Shown here one piece after another: positions 61,176 to 64,000 of a DNA stretch of 64,000 nucleotides; position 1 is the stretch's first letter; every line of letters begins with the position of its first letter. The notes below the pieces were generated by a model. The model made no database searches. It had not been told where the DNA came from and saw only the letters and a program-made list of their open reading frames with translations. Source of the DNA: Chitinophaga arvensicola (GTDB lineage Bacteria; Bacteroidota; Bacteroidia; Chitinophagales; Chitinophagaceae); NCBI RefSeq assembly GCF_900110835.1, contig NZ_FOJG01000002.1, positions 2,508,421 to 2,572,420 on the forward strand, given 5' to 3'. A program made the position numbers and the translations under genes.

Positions 61176-61307
61176 ATCTGATATTCTTTTTATAAAACAG
61201 GCAATTTACTATAATTCGGGGAGGGAGGAAAAGATAACCCCGTGTTTCTGATCATTCATCGACATAAACCAGCGATTTAAAGAGAACATGTTTGCTATCC
61301 GGACGGA

Positions 61308-62432
61308 ATGCGTGAATTTCATCCCCATATCTATCTGTCGCAAATGTTCCGGTTAAAATCATCGGTAGTAATCGCACATATCACGGGGTGGCTGATTTGC
61401 CTGGGTCTGCCCCTGCTGTTTATCAGCGGGCAAACGGGCGACAGTAAAGCACTCTCCATTTTATTCTCTACAGATTACCTGGTTTTCCTGGTAACCTATG
61501 TAGCACTCTTCTATTTTCATACAACGTTCCTGTTTCCACGGCTCTACTTCCGGAAGCTGCACGTATTATATTTCCTTTCCGTTTTCCTGTTGCTGGTAAT
61601 GGTCAATCATATGCGGCCATATGACCACCTGTTTTCAAAGTTACCGCACCCCGCCAGGGAGGAGCAATGGCAACCACAACCACCGCCCGGAGAGATACCC
61701 CGTGGCCCTGAGGGTATGGAACCTCCACACCGGCCACCTATGCGGATCGATATTGTCAGCGATTTCCTGTTCCTGCTCACCATCGCGCTGAGTATTGCCA
61801 TTGAAACCACGCATCGCTGGCGGCAAACAGAGAAAAGAGCCCTGTACGCTGAAACCCGTAAAACCCAGGCAGAACTATCTTTTCTGAAAGCCCAGATCAA
61901 CCCGCATTTCCTGTTTAATACCCTTAACAATATTTACTCCCTCGCCATTACGCGCAGCGACCACACCGCCATGAGTATCATGAAGTTGTCCAATATGCTG
62001 CGCTATGTCACCGAGGATACGAGAGACGACTACGTACTGCTGGAAAGCGAGATTGACTGTCTGCGGGATTATATTGATCTTCAGAAACTCCGGCTCACTA
62101 CAAAAACCAAAGTCAATTTCGCTGTCACCGGCAGCCCTGGTATCAAGTGTATTGCACCGCTGGTACTTCTCCCCTTTCTCGAAAATGCCTTTAAATACGG
62201 AGTGAGCAACCACGAACCTTCCGAAATCACCATCCTGCTGCAGACAACAGAAAATAAGATCCATTTTTATTGCAGCAATAAATTGTTCCGCATCTCACCA
62301 GATACCAACCGCACAGGAATTGGCATTTCGAATACCCGGCAACGACTGGATCATCTGTATCCCGATAAATATGAACTGCAGATCAGCGAAGACAACGGGG
62401 CATATGCTATTTCTTTACAATTACAGGTGTAA
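61308..62432 (+). CDS. LytS-type sensor histidine kinase, cognate regulator broken
   Basis: 374 residues. About four transmembrane helices (20-40, 55-77, 84-100, 150-167) with a Pro/His-rich loop between helices 3 and 4. A cytosolic PF06580-type His kinase follows: H200 in LKAQINPHFLFNT, the N-box PLVLLPFLENAFKYGVS and the G-box GTGIGISNTRQRL are intact (alternative start at 61344). Such kinases are followed by a LytTR response regulator; here the regulator starts 3 bases on but ends after 26 codons. The kinase itself looks complete. Confidence 0.9.
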   Translation: MREFHPHIYLSQMFRLKSSVVIAHITGWLICLGLPLLFISGQTGDSKALSILFSTDYLVFLVTYVALFYFHTTFLFPRLYFRKLHVLYFLSVFLLLVMVNHMRPYDHLFSKLPHPAREEQWQPQPPPGEIPRGPEGMEPPHRPPMRIDIVSDFLFLLTIALSIAIETTHRWRQTEKRALYAETRKTQAELSFLKAQINPHFLFNTLNNIYSLAITRSDHTAMSIMKLSNMLRYVTEDTRDDYVLLESEIDCLRDYIDLQKLRLTTKTKVNFAVTGSPGIKCIAPLVLLPFLENAFKYGVSNHEPSEITILLQTTENKIHFYCSNKLFRISPDTNRTGIGISNTRQRLDHLYPDKYELQISEDNGAYAISLQLQV

Positions 62433-62435
62433 GTG

Positions 62436-62516
62436 ATGGAGATCAGGTTTATTATGATAGATGATGAACCACCCGCTTTGCAGGCCTCTATCAGCACGGG
62501 TACGCGGCAGCGCTGA
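62436..62516 (+). pseudogene. 5' remnant of a LytTR-type response regulator
   Basis: ATG 62436, 3 bases after the kinase stop. It encodes MEIRFIMIDDEPPALQ and about 10 more residues, then TGA at 62514-62516. The IDDEP start is that of response-regulator receiver domains of the LytTR class; the rest, including the phospho-acceptor Asp and the DNA-binding domain, is missing. Confidence 0.75.
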
Positions 62517-62556
62517 TGAACAATTGCTTCAGAAATTGTTTACGGGTGTTTTCCAT
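62491..62556 (-). pseudogene. 5' remnant of an opposing gene with a Tat-like leader
   Basis: On the minus strand, ATG 62554-62556 encodes MENTRKQFLKQLFISAAAYP and one more residue, then stops. The RKQFLK plus hydrophobic stretch looks like the start of a Tat-type signal peptide. It faces the regulator remnant. Confidence 0.5.
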
Positions 62557-62783
62557 CGTATCATTTTTTAATCGGTGATGAGATGAAGAGAATCACATCA
62601 ACCAGCAAAAAAAATAGATGAACCGGCCATCTGTACCGGAGTATAGATATGCACCAGTGCATTTCCGGAGCGGAATTGATGGTTACAGGAAATTTAATTC
62701 AACAAAGAATACGGAGGAAATCCTTTCCCTGCCCCAAAAATTCCGGCCCCGGAAATGCGTTAACAGATCAGCTCATGCAACGA
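62557..62783. other. Short intergenic region, nothing distinct seen
   Basis: 227 bases between the truncated remnants and the M57 stop. No credible gene or terminator seen. Confidence 0.5.
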
Positions 62784-63608
62784 TTAGTGATACAAATAAT
62801 TCAGCGCAATGATATCATTGGCATTGAAGGTGCGGTTGCCCCCGTTGGAACAGGCGAGCATCCAGGAGTTGGCATCTGGTGCAGAAGGCGTGCCTGGAAT
62901 GTATACGGCGCCTACATTGCTGGCGCCTTCATTGGTAGGCGTACCACCACAGCTGTAGGAACGGTCCATATAATCGGTATGCCGCATACCGATACAGTGT
63001 CCGATTTCATGCTGAATCACAGAACCTACATACAATACATTTGGATTGGAACCATAGGCATACTGGTTCGTGTTCATCTTGATAGTGTTGTAAGGATTAC
63101 CGCTACTGGTAGGAAAGCCAGATGATCCGAGTGTGATGTAGCCACCGCTGGGCCCCTGGTTGAAACCCTGTATGGTGATGTTGGCCGTACCGCTGGTAAT
63201 ACGTTGAAAAGTAATACGCAGTCCGAGCCGGTTGTACCGTGCAATGGCGGTATCTGTGCCGGCAATGAACGCCGCGCCCAGTCCGGTTACCTTTACCTTA
63301 ATTACGCGGGGCAATGCGGTTACCAGGTAATTGGTGCGGTACTGTTCTGTTTGCGCAACCCTTAAAACAGGACTGCTAACGGATTCCTTCAGTTGAGCAG
63401 CAGTGAGCAGGATATCTCCTTCCACCAGGTAGCCGTCTTCTGTTTTTAATACGTTCTCTGTGCTGAAGCCATTTGCTTTGATCTGGGCTAACACTTCTGC
63501 TGATACAGGATCTGGCTGCGCTTCTTTTTGTCCGTTATTTTTTTGACAGGACGCAAAGAGGAAAGCCGCTGCCATGCAGCAGAGCACAGGAATTGATTGT
63601 GTTCTCAT
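62784..63608 (-). CDS. M57-type zinc metalloprotease lipoprotein
   Basis: 274 residues. Lipoprotein signal ending FASCQKN (Cys21). The catalytic motif is HEIGHCIGMRHTD at residues 200-212 (ligands His200, His204 and His210; Glu201 the base). It matches the dual-action HEIGH peptidases of Bacteroidota, family M57. The region before (~100-195) is the N-terminal beta part of the metzincin-like domain. Surface or periplasmic protease, substrate unknown. Confidence 0.9.
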   Translation of the reverse strand: MRTQSIPVLCCMAAAFLFASCQKNNGQKEAQPDPVSAEVLAQIKANGFSTENVLKTEDGYLVEGDILLTAAQLKESVSSPVLRVAQTEQYRTNYLVTALPRVIKVKVTGLGAAFIAGTDTAIARYNRLGLRITFQRITSGTANITIQGFNQGPSGGYITLGSSGFPTSSGNPYNTIKMNTNQYAYGSNPNVLYVGSVIQHEIGHCIGMRHTDYMDRSYSCGGTPTNEGASNVGAVYIPGTPSAPDANSWMLACSNGGNRTFNANDIIALNYLYH

Positions 63609-63610
63609 AG

Positions 63611-63659
63611 TTCAGATTTTTGGTTTGGGTTTAGAAAAAAAGATTCAGATTTTTGGTTT
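63611..63659. repeat. 16-bp direct repeat upstream of the M57 gene
   Basis: TTCAGATTTTTGGTTT occurs at 63611-63626 and 63644-63659, offset 33 bases. It lies within 55 bases of the M57 start and may be a regulatory repeat. Confidence 0.6.
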
Positions 63660-63775
63660 CATGTTAAAAGGAAATCCGTGGCCTGCAGATGCGTGCAGGC
63701 GGCGGGTTACAATATTTCATAGCTGACTCTCAAGAAAACCATTAGCAAATAATCGTCGCACGGCGTACATCTTAC

Positions 63776-64000
63776 TACCCGCAGCAGCTTGCTGGCAGAT
63801 AGTTTCAATGCTTGCGATACAAGCAACTACAACGTGATCATGCCATTACCCGCAGCCACTTCCTGGCAGATAGCTATAACACTTGCAATACAAGCAATTA
63901 CTACATAATCATGCCATTACCCGTAGATGCTTGCTGGCAGATAGTTACAACGCCTGCTATACAAGCAACTACAACGTGATCATGCCACTTCCCGCAGACG
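63776..64000. repeat. 71-bp tandem repeat array running off the window end
   Basis: Copies start at 63776, 63847, 63918 and 63989 (the last truncated), exactly 71 bases apart. Each begins TACCCG (TTCCCG in the last) and contains GGCAGATAG and a small CTTG-n-CAAG hairpin, then ATGATC. Period 71 is not a multiple of three, so it is not a simple protein repeat. Confidence 0.85.

Noticed and set aside
63776..64000. CRISPR array or integron attC array
   Set aside because: The 71-bp units have no constant repeat alternating with unique spacers, and no cas or integrase gene lies nearby.

Overview
The window is chromosomal DNA from a Bacteroidota bacterium, most likely a Chitinophaga-like member of the Chitinophagaceae. 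The evidence is a short primary sigma factor without region 1.1, a SecDF fusion, PF14905-type outer-membrane receptors, the DUF3822-rsmD pair, an S46 dipeptidyl-peptidase, type-B L31, a long NusB, DUF4249/DUF4397/DUF1573 lipoproteins and TAnnTTTG-type promoter elements. No plasmid, phage, IS transposase, rRNA, tRNA or CRISPR was found. Family names come from recognisable motifs and overall protein character; no database search was run.

Layout. 1-2.4 kb: end of a coiled-coil protein, a secreted C1 peptidase and acylphosphatase. 2.7-6.4 kb: 2H phosphoesterase, tpiA, a GlmU-like protein, rpmE2 and YajQ, all on the minus strand. 6.4-9.4 kb: an ECF sigma / anti-sigma / DUF4097 / DUF2807 operon. 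9.7-13.6 kb: an outer-membrane receptor with a 17-bp operator-like array upstream, then a DUF2167 protein. 13.7-20.4 kb: hemerythrin, lgt, bacilliredoxin, Hsp20, a membrane protein, a candidate small RNA, speA and WbqC. 21.2-26.7 kb: a LEA14-like lipoprotein, an HMA protein, pyrE, a Nudix hydrolase, and the thioesterase-coaD-rsmD-DUF3822 run. 26.8-32.4 kb: MATE, TPR protein, folB, trxB, DUF4249 and rpoD. 32.6-42.6 kb: threonine aldolase, valS, a protease/propeller/barrel fusion, sdaA and two FKBP lipoproteins. 42.7-48.1 kb: groL-groES, a long foldback, nusB-DUF1573-yajC, coaE and an IscA-like protein. 48.1-61.2 kb: secDF, a serine hydrolase, DUF4397, an aminotransferase, M23, a mutase subunit, a methyltransferase and a DPP11-like peptidase. 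61.3-64 kb: a LytS-type kinase whose response regulator is broken, an M57 lipoprotein, and a 71-bp tandem array running off the right edge.

Most of the window is housekeeping: protein folding and export, translation, coenzyme A, folate and pyrimidine supply, and amino-acid breakdown. The envelope is the second theme: lipoproteins, outer-membrane barrels, lgt, secDF/yajC, secreted peptidases and foldases. The less ordinary material is mostly in the gaps between genes: inverted and tandem repeats, an operator-like array, a candidate sRNA and a deletion scar. No large accessory system such as a defence island or biosynthetic cluster is present.
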